Origin: Candidatus Rokuibacteriota bacterium
Lineage (GTDB): Bacteria; Methylomirabilota; Methylomirabilia; Rokubacteriales; CSP1-6
Reading direction: 5' to 3'
Length of the DNA: 64,000 nucleotides
Assembly: GCA_016184365.1 (NCBI GenBank)
Contig: JACPCW010000085.1
Location: 1 to 64,000 of the forward strand
Shown: in pieces, positions 37,568 through 47,251 of the stretch
Layout: every line of letters begins with the position of its first letter
Position numbering within the stretch: the stretch's first letter is position 1
Position numbers and translations under genes: made by a program
The notes under the pieces: generated by a model
What the model saw: the letters and a program-made list of their open reading frames with translations, nothing else
Told to the model about the DNA's origin: nothing
Databases searched by the model: none

Positions 37568-38793
37568 CAGAAGACCACGCTCGCGAAGCTCACCACGCAG
37601 TCCGGGTCCGGCGTGTGGCCGTAGTGCCGGAGCTCGCCCGGCCGGCCGCCGAGCACGTGCAGCAGGCTCCAGATCGGCGAGAGACCGCAGATGCGGCGGC
37701 GATCGCGGTCCGCCGCGACGGAGGCGAAGAATCCCGCCGCGTCGCCGGCCACCACCGGGTCCAGCATCGCGCGGTCCTCGGCGGCGAGCTTGTCCATCGC
37801 CGTCGGAGTCAGCGGCTGCGGATCACCGAAGCGCGGTCCGACATGCGCGAGATCCGCTCCCGCGATCCACGCGATACGCCGGCCACTCGCCTGCGCCGTG
37901 TCGACGAGCGCGTCGAGAAACCCCGTGACGCAGGCGTCGGCCTCCGGCGTCCGTCCCGCGGCGAGCGCTTCCTGCGCGAAGCTCGTCAGGATCGGCACGA
38001 TCGTGAAGTCGCGACGGCCCGCGAAGAGATAGCGGAGAAACACCGCCTGGAACTCGATCGAGTGCTCGTTGCGGTGCGCGATCTCGGAGCTGAAGCAGTC
38101 GAGCGGCGCGCGGCGGACGAGCGCCTCGACGAAGTCCTGATCGACGTCGGCCGGCCCGAATGGCGTGTCGTAGGCCTTGCGCGTCACCGCAAACGCGTCG
38201 GGCATTCCGACGTGACAGGTGCCGAAGATGACGAACAGGTCGGCGTCCGCGCGCTCGCCGAGATCGCGGTATGCCCACGCGTACGCGGGGCCGCCACGGT
38301 GAAAGTCGATGTGCGGCGCGATGAGACCGACGACGGGCTCGCCGCCCTGCCCGACGCCGGCGATCACGCCGGGACCGGCCGGCGGCGCGAAGAACGCGTC
38401 CATCGTGCGCCGAAGCCCGTCGGCGTCGCCGGGATACGCGCCGCCGGCGTGCGTCGCGGCGCGCACGCTGGCCGCGTGAAAGACCTCGTCGATCCGGCGG
38501 CGCCGCTCGGCGAACTTCGGACCGTCGAGAAAGCCCTGCTCGTCGAGGGCGCGGGCCAGGCCGTCGATGGTCTCGCGCGGAACGATCTCGCCGTGTGTCT
38601 TCACGAGCGCCGCCTGGATGTCGTCGATCGAGTGCCGGCCGTCGAATCGCGCGAGGATCTCCCGGGCGGCCCACGGAACGAGGATCACCGCGGACGTGTA
38701 GCCGCTCGGATCCCGCAGACCGATGCACGGGCGGCTTTCGTGCTCGATCGGAAAGGCCTCGACATGACGAAGCCGCGGCCTCGGCTGGCTCAC
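37567..38793 (-). CDS. MEMO-family protein (AmmeMemoRadiSam system protein B) with N-terminal PqqD/winged-helix-like extension
   Basis: VVGLIAPHIDFHRGGPAYAWAYRDLGERADADLFVIFGTCHVG; NEHSIEFQAVFLRYLF; IAGADLAHVGPRFG; N-term REILARFDGRHSIDDIQAALVKTHGEIVPRETIDGLARALDEQGFLD. Confidence 0.8.
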   Translation of the reverse strand: MSQPRPRLRHVEAFPIEHESRPCIGLRDPSGYTSAVILVPWAAREILARFDGRHSIDDIQAALVKTHGEIVPRETIDGLARALDEQGFLDGPKFAERRRRIDEVFHAASVRAATHAGGAYPGDADGLRRTMDAFFAPPAGPGVIAGVGQGGEPVVGLIAPHIDFHRGGPAYAWAYRDLGERADADLFVIFGTCHVGMPDAFAVTRKAYDTPFGPADVDQDFVEALVRRAPLDCFSSEIAHRNEHSIEFQAVFLRYLFAGRRDFTIVPILTSFAQEALAAGRTPEADACVTGFLDALVDTAQASGRRIAWIAGADLAHVGPRFGDPQPLTPTAMDKLAAEDRAMLDPVVAGDAAGFFASVAADRDRRRICGLSPIWSLLHVLGGRPGELRHYGHTPDPDCVVSFASVVF

Positions 38794-40004
38794 TTCAAAT
38801 ATTCGAGCGCGCTCGCCGCAAAGACGCGCGCCGCCTCGACCATCTCGCGCACTTCGACGTACTCGTCGACCTGGTGCGGGATCAGCCGGTTGCCGGGGCC
38901 GCACGTCACGATCGGAATGCCGAGCGCGCTGCGGAGGATGGTGCCGTCGGTCGAGCCGGGCACCCCGCCGAACTTCGGCGTGCGCCCCGCCGCCTTGCGA
39001 AACGCCTTCCTCATCGCCGTCACGAGCGGCTCCGCGCGTTCCACCTTGGTCGCCAGCCGGAAGCCGTTCACGGGGCGCCATTCGATCGTGATGCCAGGCA
39101 CGGCTTTCGCGGCCGCGGCGACCGCGTCGTCCACGGCCGCCCGAATGGCCGCTTCGTCGGGTCCCGGTGTCAGACGAATGTCGAGCGTCGCTTCGGCCGC
39201 CGATGGAATCACGTTCGACTGCGGCACGCCGTGTGACGGCGCGCGCATGATCGTCGGGGTGACCGTCGGCGGTTTCAGATAGCGGCTGCGCTCACAGATC
39301 GCGCGCAGCCGGCGCTCCAGCGGCTTCGCGCCGCGCACGACTTCGGCGAGCGCCGTGATCGGATTCACGCCGGCTTCGGGCATCGCGCCGTGCGCCATGC
39401 GACCCCGCGCCGTCACACGCGCCCAGACGACGCCGCGCTGCTCGAGGCAGAGCTCGTTTTCCTCCGGCTCGCAGATGATCGCGGCCGTCAGCTCGCGGCC
39501 GATCGGCGTGGTCACGAGGTGCTTCGCGCCGATCATGTCGCCTTCCTCGTCGACGAGCGCGCCGACGACGAGGCGTCCGGCCAGCGACACGCCCGCGCGC
39601 TTGATCGCCGCCGCCGCGACCATCGCGGCCGCGAGGCCGGACTTCATGTCGGCCGAGCCGCGACCATAGATGCGTCCGTCGACGAGGTCGGCATCGAACG
39701 GCGGATGCGACCACTCGGCAGGGTTCCCTTCGGTGACGACGTCGGTGTGCCCTTCGAGCAGGAGACTCTTGCCGTTGCTCCGGTCACCGAGCGATGCCAG
39801 GACGTTCGGCCGCCCCGGCGCCACGTCCTGCACTTCGATGTCGAAGCCTTCCTTCGTGAGCCAGGCACGGACGTGCCCGGCGACGGCCGCTTCGGTGGCC
39901 GATGGATCGCCGGGACGCACGACGCTCGGGATGCGAATCAGCTCGCGCGTGAGTGTCACGAGCTCCGACTCGTCGATCGATGCGAGGACCTTCGCGAGAG
40001 ACAC
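38790..40004 (-). CDS. M20 family metallopeptidase (ArgE/DapE type)
   Basis: LLLEGHTDVVTEG; GRGSADMKSGLAA; DEEGDMIGAKHL; GPGNRLIPHQVDEYVEVREMVEAARVF; GTGA overlap with MEMO gene. Confidence 0.9.
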   Translation of the reverse strand: MSLAKVLASIDESELVTLTRELIRIPSVVRPGDPSATEAAVAGHVRAWLTKEGFDIEVQDVAPGRPNVLASLGDRSNGKSLLLEGHTDVVTEGNPAEWSHPPFDADLVDGRIYGRGSADMKSGLAAAMVAAAAIKRAGVSLAGRLVVGALVDEEGDMIGAKHLVTTPIGRELTAAIICEPEENELCLEQRGVVWARVTARGRMAHGAMPEAGVNPITALAEVVRGAKPLERRLRAICERSRYLKPPTVTPTIMRAPSHGVPQSNVIPSAAEATLDIRLTPGPDEAAIRAAVDDAVAAAAKAVPGITIEWRPVNGFRLATKVERAEPLVTAMRKAFRKAAGRTPKFGGVPGSTDGTILRSALGIPIVTCGPGNRLIPHQVDEYVEVREMVEAARVFAASALEYLK

Positions 40005-40029
40005 GGTCGAACGCCGGCGCGCGCGCCGG

Positions 40030-40332
40030 TTACTCGTGCGGGAAAGACAGGATGACGGCGTCGAGCCGGATGACGCGGTACTCTTCGCCGGCGACGCGGA
40101 AGTAATGCCCTTCGACTTCTTCCGCGCCTTCTTCGAATGCGACGACCGTGTTGATCGCCGGCATCTCACGAAACGCGTTGGCGCCTTCGTCGAACCCGTC
40201 GCCGCGCGCGACCACCTGCCCGTAGAGAATGGGCGAGCCCTTCGGACAGTGCACGCGAACGTCCGCCGGACCTTCGGGCATCAGCTTGATCAGCAGGTTG
40301 ATGCCGTAGACCTGGATCGGGATATTGGTCAT
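40030..40332 (-). CDS. small GroES/chaperonin-10-like protein (divergent)
   Basis: PIQVYGINLLIKLMPE...SPILYGQVVARGDGFDE...EMPAINTVVAFEEGAEEVEGHYFRVAGEEYRVIRLDAVILSF resembles the GroES G-E-V-V-A-V-G-x-G ... DGEEYLIVRE-DIL layout. Confidence 0.4.
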   Translation of the reverse strand: MTNIPIQVYGINLLIKLMPEGPADVRVHCPKGSPILYGQVVARGDGFDEGANAFREMPAINTVVAFEEGAEEVEGHYFRVAGEEYRVIRLDAVILSFPHE

Positions 40333-40365
40333 CGTCCTCCTCGACGCCATGAAAAAATTCACCGC

Positions 40366-42105
40366 TCATAATACCACGCGACTTCGCGCGTCTTCCCCGC
40401 CCGTGGCGCGCACGAGCCATGCCGTGAGCGCCATCGCGACCGCGATGGCGACGATTCCACGGCCGACGCGTCCGAGCACGAGATCGCCGATGCCGAAGAG
40501 CCCGAGGTAGACGATCGAACAGCCGAGCGCCCACTGAGCAACTCCGCGCCCGATCGCGCGATCCGCCCGCGCGCCGGGCACGATCGCCGACCAGCCGGGT
40601 CCGCCCGGCCGCGCGCGCTCGTAAAACGCGAGCAGTCGCTCGCGCGGCTCCGGCGCCGTCGCGTACGTGACGACGAGCCAGACGATCGTGGTGATCGTGG
40701 TGGTCACGAGGAGCAGCCACGCGAAGCCGCGCGGGTCGTCGGCCGACAGCCCGAACGCCTGCGCGCCGAGCGACACGACCAGCGCCGCCACCATCGCGCT
40801 CACTTCCGACCACGCGTTGATGCGCCACCAGTACCAGCGCAGCAGATACACGAGGCCCGTCCCCGCGCCGATCGCGAGGAGAAACTTCCACGCGCCCTCG
40901 ACGGTCGCGATGTTCGCGGCGACGATGCCGGACACGATCATCATCACGACGGTCGCGACGCGGCCCGCGCCGGCGTAGTGCCGCTCGCTGCGCCCGGGCG
41001 CGGCGAAGCGCCGGTACACGTCGTTGACGAGATACGACGCGCCCCAGTTGAGCTGCGTCGAGATCGTCGACATGTACGCGGCGAAGAATGCCGCGAGCAT
41101 CAGCCCGCGCCAGAACGGCGGCAGATGATCGACCATCACCTTCACGTAGCCGATCTCGGGATCCGGCAAACCCGGATAGAGGACCATGGAGACGAGCGCG
41201 ACGATGATCCACGGCCACGGTCGCAGCGCGTAGTGCGCGATGTTGAACCAGAGCGCCGCGAGCAGCGCGTGGCGCTCGTTCTTGGTCGACATGATCCGCT
41301 GCGCGACGTAGCCGCCGCCGCCCGGCTCGGCGCCCGGATACCACGACGCCCACCAGTTGACGCCGAGATACACGAAGAACGCGATCGCCGGCATGGCTGC
41401 CGAGTCGAGCGGCGGCACGAGCGCCAGCGGCGCGCCGTCGGGATACTTCGCGTTCAGCGCCGCGAGCAGGCCGGACATGCCGCCGACGGCGCCGAGCGCG
41501 AAGTACGCGAGCGCGATGCATCCGATCATCGCGAGGATGAACTGGAAGAAGTCGGTCACGATCACGCCCCAGAGCCCGGCGATCGCCGCATAGGCGCCGG
41601 TGATCACGAAGAGACCGACCGTCGCCTCGATCCGGCCGACCCCGAGCGTCACGCCGACGATCTTCACCATCGCCGAGGTGACCCAGCCGATGATCACGGA
41701 GTTGATCGCGAGCGCCAGGTAACACGCGCGGAAGCCGCGCAGGAATGCGGCCGGCCGGCCCGAGTAGCGGATCTCGGCGAACTCGGCGTCCGTCATCACG
41801 CCCGCGCGCCGCCAGAGGCGCGCGTAGAAGACGACGGTCAGGAGGCCGCTCATCACCATCGACCACCAGATCCAGTTCCCGGCGATGCCGTTCTTCACGG
41901 TGATCCCGGTCACCGCGAGCGGGGTATCCGCCGCGAACGTCGTGGCGACCATCGACGTCCCCGCCAGCCACCACGGCATCGTCCGGCCCGACAGGAAGAA
42001 CTCCTCGGTCGACGCCGAGGCGCGCCGCGCGTACCACAGGCCGACGATCGCGGTGGCGACGAAGTACAGCGCGATGACGACCCAGTCGATCGCGGTCAGC
42101 GTCAC
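40366..42105 (-). CDS. sodium:solute symporter family protein
   Basis: multiple TM helices; STEEFFLSGRTMPWWLAGTSMVATTFAADTPLAVTG; GTG start overlapping rmuC stop. Confidence 0.88.
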   Translation of the reverse strand: MTLTAIDWVVIALYFVATAIVGLWYARRASASTEEFFLSGRTMPWWLAGTSMVATTFAADTPLAVTGITVKNGIAGNWIWWSMVMSGLLTVVFYARLWRRAGVMTDAEFAEIRYSGRPAAFLRGFRACYLALAINSVIIGWVTSAMVKIVGVTLGVGRIEATVGLFVITGAYAAIAGLWGVIVTDFFQFILAMIGCIALAYFALGAVGGMSGLLAALNAKYPDGAPLALVPPLDSAAMPAIAFFVYLGVNWWASWYPGAEPGGGGYVAQRIMSTKNERHALLAALWFNIAHYALRPWPWIIVALVSMVLYPGLPDPEIGYVKVMVDHLPPFWRGLMLAAFFAAYMSTISTQLNWGASYLVNDVYRRFAAPGRSERHYAGAGRVATVVMMIVSGIVAANIATVEGAWKFLLAIGAGTGLVYLLRWYWWRINAWSEVSAMVAALVVSLGAQAFGLSADDPRGFAWLLLVTTTITTIVWLVVTYATAPEPRERLLAFYERARPGGPGWSAIVPGARADRAIGRGVAQWALGCSIVYLGLFGIGDLVLGRVGRGIVAIAVAMALTAWLVRATGGEDARSRVVL

Positions 42106-43493
42106 GGGTTCAGCTCGGGCAGCGGGTCCTGAACGAGCAACTCCGGCGCGGTGACGGCGCGCGGCTGCTGGTCGATCGGCTCGACGACGGCGATCGCGTC
42201 GCCGGACGCCGCGCCGAGCTCTTCGAACTTGCGCGCGGCCGGCAGCACGCGGCGCTCGAGCGACCCGGCGGCGTCGTTGTACGCCTCCGTCGCCTGGACG
42301 AGCCCCTTGCGCATCTTCTCGAAGTGCCGTCCGAGCGTGCGGACGCGGTCGTAGAGGTCCTTGCCGAGATCCGAGATCTTCTTCGCGCTCTCCGCCATCT
42401 GCGCCTGCCGCCATCCATGGTGCACCGCGAGCAGGAGCGCGATCAGCGTCGTGGGCGTCGCGAGCACGATCCGGCGCGCCATCGCGTCCTCGATGAGCGC
42501 GGCGTCGGCTTCGATGGCGGCGCCGAAGAACGACTCGCCGGGAATGAACATGACGACGAAATCGCACGCCGCCGGAAAGTCGGCCCAGTACGTTTTGCCC
42601 GCGAGCTGCGTCATGTGCAGCCGGAGCTGCTGGGCGTGGCGCGCGATCGCGGCCTGACGATCCTCGGGCCGCGTGGCGGCGAGCGCCTCGAAGTACGCGC
42701 TGAGCGGCGCCTTCGCGTCGATGACGATCTCGCGCTTGTCGGGCAGATGCACGACCACGTCGGGGCGGACGCGGCCCGCCTCGGTGTCGGCCGTGACCTG
42801 CTCGCTGAAATCGCAGCGCGCGGTCATGCCGGAGAGCTCGATCACCCGGCGCAGCGTGATCTCCCCCCACCGCCCGCGCGCCTGCGACGACCGGCTGAGG
42901 GCGGTCACGAGCGTGCCGGTCTCCCGCTGCAGCTGCTCGCTCGCGACGCTGAGCGAGCGGAGCTGTTCGCGCAGCGACCCGTACGCGTCCTGCCGCGCCG
43001 CTTCGACCTCGCGGATCTGCTTCTCGTACCGCGTGAGCGAGTCGGCGAGCGGCTGCACGAGATCCTTGAGCGCGGCCTCGCGTGGTCCGAACTGCGCCTC
43101 GAGCGTCTTCTGGGCGAGCTCGAGGAACTGCGTGTTGCTCTGCCGGAGGGCGTCGGCGCTGAGCGCCTTGAACGTGTCGCCCAGCCGCTCGCGCGCCCCC
43201 TCCAGCAGGCGTCGCTCGGCCTCGAGGCTCTCGCGTGCGGCCTCCGAACGCGTCTCCGCCTGCGCGCGCTCCACGCGCTCGCGCTCGAGCGCGGCGCGCA
43301 GATCGCCGATCTCGAGCTGGCGCTCGGTCAGCTGCTTCTGCAGCTCCTTCTCCATCGTCTCCGCCACCGCGAGACGACTGTCGAGCGCGGCGCGCTCGCG
43401 CGACGCCGATGCGGTGACCTGCCCGCGCACCACGAACGCGGCGACGGCGGCGCCCACGACGACACCGGCCACGACGAGCGTCAGCTCCAGCAC
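42102..43493 (-). CDS. rmuC: DNA recombination protein RmuC
   Basis: long coiled coil then RGRWGEITLRRVIELSGM; RPDVVVHLPDKREIVIDAKAPLSAYFEA; FIPGESFF. Confidence 0.92.
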   Translation of the reverse strand: MLELTLVVAGVVVGAAVAAFVVRGQVTASASRERAALDSRLAVAETMEKELQKQLTERQLEIGDLRAALERERVERAQAETRSEAARESLEAERRLLEGARERLGDTFKALSADALRQSNTQFLELAQKTLEAQFGPREAALKDLVQPLADSLTRYEKQIREVEAARQDAYGSLREQLRSLSVASEQLQRETGTLVTALSRSSQARGRWGEITLRRVIELSGMTARCDFSEQVTADTEAGRVRPDVVVHLPDKREIVIDAKAPLSAYFEALAATRPEDRQAAIARHAQQLRLHMTQLAGKTYWADFPAACDFVVMFIPGESFFGAAIEADAALIEDAMARRIVLATPTTLIALLLAVHHGWRQAQMAESAKKISDLGKDLYDRVRTLGRHFEKMRKGLVQATEAYNDAAGSLERRVLPAARKFEELGAASGDAIAVVEPIDQQPRAVTAPELLVQDPLPELNP

Positions 43494-43518
43494 CGGCTCA
43501 CCTCCTCCGCGCCCGCGG

Positions 43519-44430
43519 TCATCCGCGGCGCCCTTTCCAGTGACGGCAGACGGCCCGCAGCCCGCACGGCCCGCACACGACGAGGTCGCGGCGATCGCGA
43601 CAGTCGCCTGACATGCGCTTGTGACAGAGGGCGAAGTCGTACTTCACCGGATCGTCCGGATCGATCGCCGCGAGGCGCGACGTCACCTCCTCGGCCATCC
43701 GCCAGGTGCGCGAGCGACGGCGGGTCAGTCCGATGGCGCGGCTCATGTTCTCGACGTGCGTGTCGAGCGGGATGAGCAGACGCGCCGGCGAGACGGACGT
43801 CCAGAGCCCGAAGTCGGGCGGCTCGCGTCGCACCATCCATCGCAGGAACAGATGCAGGCGCTTGCACGGTCCGCCGGCGGACGGCAGCGGAAACAGGTGC
43901 CGATACCCGCGCGAGCGCTGCCCGCCCGGGAACACGCCGCGGAGGTCGGCCTCGAGAAACGCGCGCGCGAAGCGCTCGAGGGCCGGACCGATCGGCCCGG
44001 CGGGATCCGGGTCGCCCGCGATGAAGCATTTCTCGAGACTGCCGTGCCGCGCGAGCACGTCGCGCGCCGCGACACAGAACGCGACGACGTCGCGCGGACG
44101 GTTGAACCGGTAGATGAAGTCGCGGAAGCGCTCGGCGTCCCGGTCGGGATCGAAGTCGCGGATGAACGCCCACGGTGATCCCATCGCGGCGAGCACGCCT
44201 TCGAGCGCGTGACCGAAGAGATCCACGCGCCCGTACGCGAGACACGCGGTCAGGAGCGCGACGACCTCGCGGTCGCGCGGATCGGGATACCGGAGCGGGA
44301 AGCGAATGGCGTCGCGTTCGACGCGGCCGGCGTAATCGAAGTCGCGGTAGAGGCGTTCGAGCGGAGCGCGGAGCGCGAGGCTCGCCGCCGTCGTTCGCGA
44401 CCGGACGCGCTTGGGTCCGAGGCTCTCCAC
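43519..44430 (-). CDS. TIGR02757/DUF2400 family protein
   Basis: DPRDREVVALLTACLAYGRVDLFGHALEGVLAAMG; KRLHLFLRWMVR; LIPLDTHVENMSRAIGLTRR; C-terminal Cys cluster CHKRMSGDCRDRRDLVVCGPCGLRAVC. Confidence 0.8.
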   Translation of the reverse strand: MESLGPKRVRSRTTAASLALRAPLERLYRDFDYAGRVERDAIRFPLRYPDPRDREVVALLTACLAYGRVDLFGHALEGVLAAMGSPWAFIRDFDPDRDAERFRDFIYRFNRPRDVVAFCVAARDVLARHGSLEKCFIAGDPDPAGPIGPALERFARAFLEADLRGVFPGGQRSRGYRHLFPLPSAGGPCKRLHLFLRWMVRREPPDFGLWTSVSPARLLIPLDTHVENMSRAIGLTRRRSRTWRMAEEVTSRLAAIDPDDPVKYDFALCHKRMSGDCRDRRDLVVCGPCGLRAVCRHWKGRRG

Positions 44431-44461
44431 GGCTCAACCGCGATTATGCGATAGTCGAACC

Positions 44462-45274
44462 GTGAACGTACATCTCCGACGCGTCGGGGTCATCGGGCTG
44501 GGCGCCATCGGCCGCCGGGTCGCCGAGGCGCTCGACGACGGCATTCCGGGTCTCGCGCTCGCCGGCGCGACCGCGCGCAACCGCGAGAGGGCCGAGGGCT
44601 TTTTGAAGACGCTCGGCACGAAGCCGCCGTTCCACACGCTCGACGAGTTGATCGAGGCCTCCGATCTGCTCGTCGAGGCGTCCACCCAGGCGCATCTCGA
44701 AGAGATCGCGCCGAAGGCGCTCGGCCGGGGCCGCGACCTCGTCGTGCTGTCGTGCGGCGGCCTGCTCGGCCGCGACGACTGGGTGAAGCTGGCGCAGTCG
44801 AGCGGCTGCCGGATCCACGTGCCGTCCGGCGCGATCGCCGGCCTCGACGGCGTGAAGGGCGCCCGCGTGGGTGACGTCCGGAGCGTCACGATGGAGACGC
44901 GGAAGCCGCCGCGCGGCCTGGCCGGCGCGCCGTGGATCGTCGAGCAGAAGATCGACCTCGACGCGATCCGCGAGGACACCGTCATCTTCGAAGGCCCGGC
45001 GACCGACGCGTGCCGCGCCTTCCCCGCCAACGTGAACGTCCTCGCGGCGCTGTCGCTGGCCGGCATCGGTCCGGAGCGCACGCGCATCCGGATCTGGGCG
45101 GTGCCGGGCCTGACGCGCAATCAGCACCGGATCAGCGTCGAGGGCGAATTCGGCGCGCTGCGGATCGACGTCGAGAACGTGCCGTCGGAGAACCCGCGCA
45201 CCGGCAAGCTCTCGTACCTGTCGACGATCGCGCTGCTCCGCGACCTCGGCGCGACGCTCCGCGTCGGCAGCTGA
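44462..45274 (+). CDS. aspartate dehydrogenase
   Basis: VGVIGLGAIGRRVAEALDDG; VEASTQAHLEEIAPKALGRGRDLVVLSCGGLLG; PSGAIAGLDGVKGA; FPANVNVLAALSLAGIGPERTRIRI. Confidence 0.82.
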   Translation: MNVHLRRVGVIGLGAIGRRVAEALDDGIPGLALAGATARNRERAEGFLKTLGTKPPFHTLDELIEASDLLVEASTQAHLEEIAPKALGRGRDLVVLSCGGLLGRDDWVKLAQSSGCRIHVPSGAIAGLDGVKGARVGDVRSVTMETRKPPRGLAGAPWIVEQKIDLDAIREDTVIFEGPATDACRAFPANVNVLAALSLAGIGPERTRIRIWAVPGLTRNQHRISVEGEFGALRIDVENVPSENPRTGKLSYLSTIALLRDLGATLRVGS

Positions 45275-45440
45275 CGACCACGCGCGAGCCGCGCGCTCTT
45301 CTCGGCGCCGCGCTCCTGCTGCTCGGTCTCTCCGGCCTCGCGCCCCACGACCGTCTCACCTGGCTGCTCGAGGTCGGTCCCGTCCTCCTCGGCGCGCCGA
45401 TCCTCGTCGTGATGTGGCGTCGCGGGCTCCGGCCCGCTCG
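45275..45440 (+). pseudogene. remnant of DUF2238/YjdF-like membrane protein N-terminus
   Basis: REPRALLGAALLLLGLSGLAPHDRLTWLLEVGPVLLGAPILVVMWRR, then runs into antisense of trxB 3' end. Confidence 0.4.
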
Positions 45441-45485
45441 GAACCGGCCCGGCGGAGCCGTGGCGGTCCTCGTCAACCCGATCGA

Positions 45486-46424
45486 TTACCCCGGGTACGT
45501 CGCTTCGAGGTAACGCTCGGCCTCCAGCGCGGCCATGCAGCCCGTGCCCGCCGCCGTGACCGCCTGCCGCCACATCGAGTCCTGCACGTCGCCCGCCGCG
45601 AACACGCCCGGCACCGACGTCTGCGTCGTGCCCGGCGTGACACGGGCGTAGCCATTCGGCAACAGATCGATCTGGCCGCGGAAGATGCCGGTGTTCGGCT
45701 GGTGGCCGATCGCGACGAACAGTCCGTCGACGGGGCGCTCCGTCACCTCGCCCGTGTCGACGTCGCGCAGCTTCACCGCCGTCACCTTGCCGGCCGAGGC
45801 GTCGAGGATGTCGTCCACGACGCTGTTCCAGACGAAGCTGATCTTCGGGTTCTTGAGCGCGCGCTCCTGCATGATCTTCGAGGCGCGGAGCCGATCGCGG
45901 CGGTGCACGACCTCGACCTTGCGCCCGAGGCGCGCGAGATAGAGCGCTTCTTCCATCGCGCTGTCGCCGCCGCCGACGACCATGATGTTCTGGTCACGGA
46001 AGAAGAACCCGTCGCACGTCGCGCACGTCGACACGCCGCGGCCCATGAGCAGCTTCTCGCTCGGCACGCCGAGCATCTTCGAGGACGCGCCCGTCGCGAT
46101 GATCACGGTCAGCGCGTCGTACTCGCGGTCGCCCGTGCGCACGTGGAACGGGCGGCGGGAGAAATCGACGGCGGTCACGTCCTCGGCGATGATCTCGGTG
46201 CCGAAGCGCTCGGCCTGCTGGCGCATCGCTTCCATCAGATCCGGGCCCATCAGGCCGTCGACGAACCCGGGGTAGTTCTCGACGAGCGTCGTCAGCATGA
46301 GCTGCCCGCCCGCCTGGATGCCCGAGATCATGAGCGGCGCCAGGTTCGCGCGTGCGGCGTAGATCGCCGCCGTATACCCCGCGGGACCCGACCCGATGAT
46401 GACGATTCTGCGCGTCACGGCCAT
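45486..46424 (-). CDS. trxB: thioredoxin-disulfide reductase
   Basis: RRIVIIGSGPAGYTAAIYAARANL; GVSTCATCDGFFFRDQNIMVVGGGDSAMEEALYL; GVFAAGDVQDSMWRQAVTAAGTGCMAALEAERYL. Confidence 0.95.
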   Translation of the reverse strand: MAVTRRIVIIGSGPAGYTAAIYAARANLAPLMISGIQAGGQLMLTTLVENYPGFVDGLMGPDLMEAMRQQAERFGTEIIAEDVTAVDFSRRPFHVRTGDREYDALTVIIATGASSKMLGVPSEKLLMGRGVSTCATCDGFFFRDQNIMVVGGGDSAMEEALYLARLGRKVEVVHRRDRLRASKIMQERALKNPKISFVWNSVVDDILDASAGKVTAVKLRDVDTGEVTERPVDGLFVAIGHQPNTGIFRGQIDLLPNGYARVTPGTTQTSVPGVFAAGDVQDSMWRQAVTAAGTGCMAALEAERYLEATYPG

Positions 46425-46498
46425 GCGTTCGGCTCCTTTCCCCGCCGTATTAGATGCAGCCGGAGGGCCAGCCGATGCGTGGCGACGACGCCGTCACT

Positions 46499-47251
46499 CT
46501 AAATCAATCCTTCCAGCTCCGCGAGATCGCGGAGTTCCCACGTGGGCGGCGGAATGTCCGGAGGCAGCGGCTCCGCCTTGCGGTTGATCCACGCGACGCG
46601 CATGCCGACGCGCTGCGCGCCGAGGACGTCGATGTCCGCGCGGTCGCCGACGAACACCGCGTCGGCCGGCGCCACGCCGAGCCGCTCGAGCGCAACGTCG
46701 AAGATCTCGCGTCGCGGCTTGCGCCAGCCCACCTCGTCGGAGACGACGATGGTCGCGAAGAGGTCGACGACGCCCCCGGCCTCGAGAATGCCGAGCGCCG
46801 TCGGCGTGTAGTCGAAGTTCGACACGACGGCGAGCCGGAACCGCTGCGCGAGCCGTTCCAGCAGCGGTCCATGGTGCGCGGGAAACTCCGCCGCCTTGGC
46901 GAGCTCGCGGCGATGCGTGTCGAGCAGCGATTCGACGAACCCGGCGGGACAACCGGCGGGATCGACGTCGAGCCGCGTGAGCCAGAAGCCGAACCGCTCG
47001 GCGGCCGGCACCTCGCGGTGATCCACCGCGCGCAGCCGCTCCGCTTCCTGCCAGCTCCACAGCAGCGCGTCGTAGCACTGGTCGAGCGGGACCGTGTTCG
47101 CGTGGCGGCGCAGCACCTCGTGCAGCTGACCGGCCGTCGACCGCACTTCGCGGCCGTTCACGACCAGGCGCGGCAATCGCTCGCGCTCGAAGAGGACGAG
47201 CGTGTCGAAGAGGTCGAAGAGGATCGCCTGCACCGGCGCCGGACTGGTCAC
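46499..47251 (-). CDS. HAD family hydrolase
   Basis: AILFDLFDTLVLF; LAVVSNFDYTPTALGILE; EVGWRKPRREIFDVALERLGV; VFVGDRADIDVLGAQ. Confidence 0.9.
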   Translation of the reverse strand: MTSPAPVQAILFDLFDTLVLFERERLPRLVVNGREVRSTAGQLHEVLRRHANTVPLDQCYDALLWSWQEAERLRAVDHREVPAAERFGFWLTRLDVDPAGCPAGFVESLLDTHRRELAKAAEFPAHHGPLLERLAQRFRLAVVSNFDYTPTALGILEAGGVVDLFATIVVSDEVGWRKPRREIFDVALERLGVAPADAVFVGDRADIDVLGAQRVGMRVAWINRKAEPLPPDIPPPTWELRDLAELEGLI

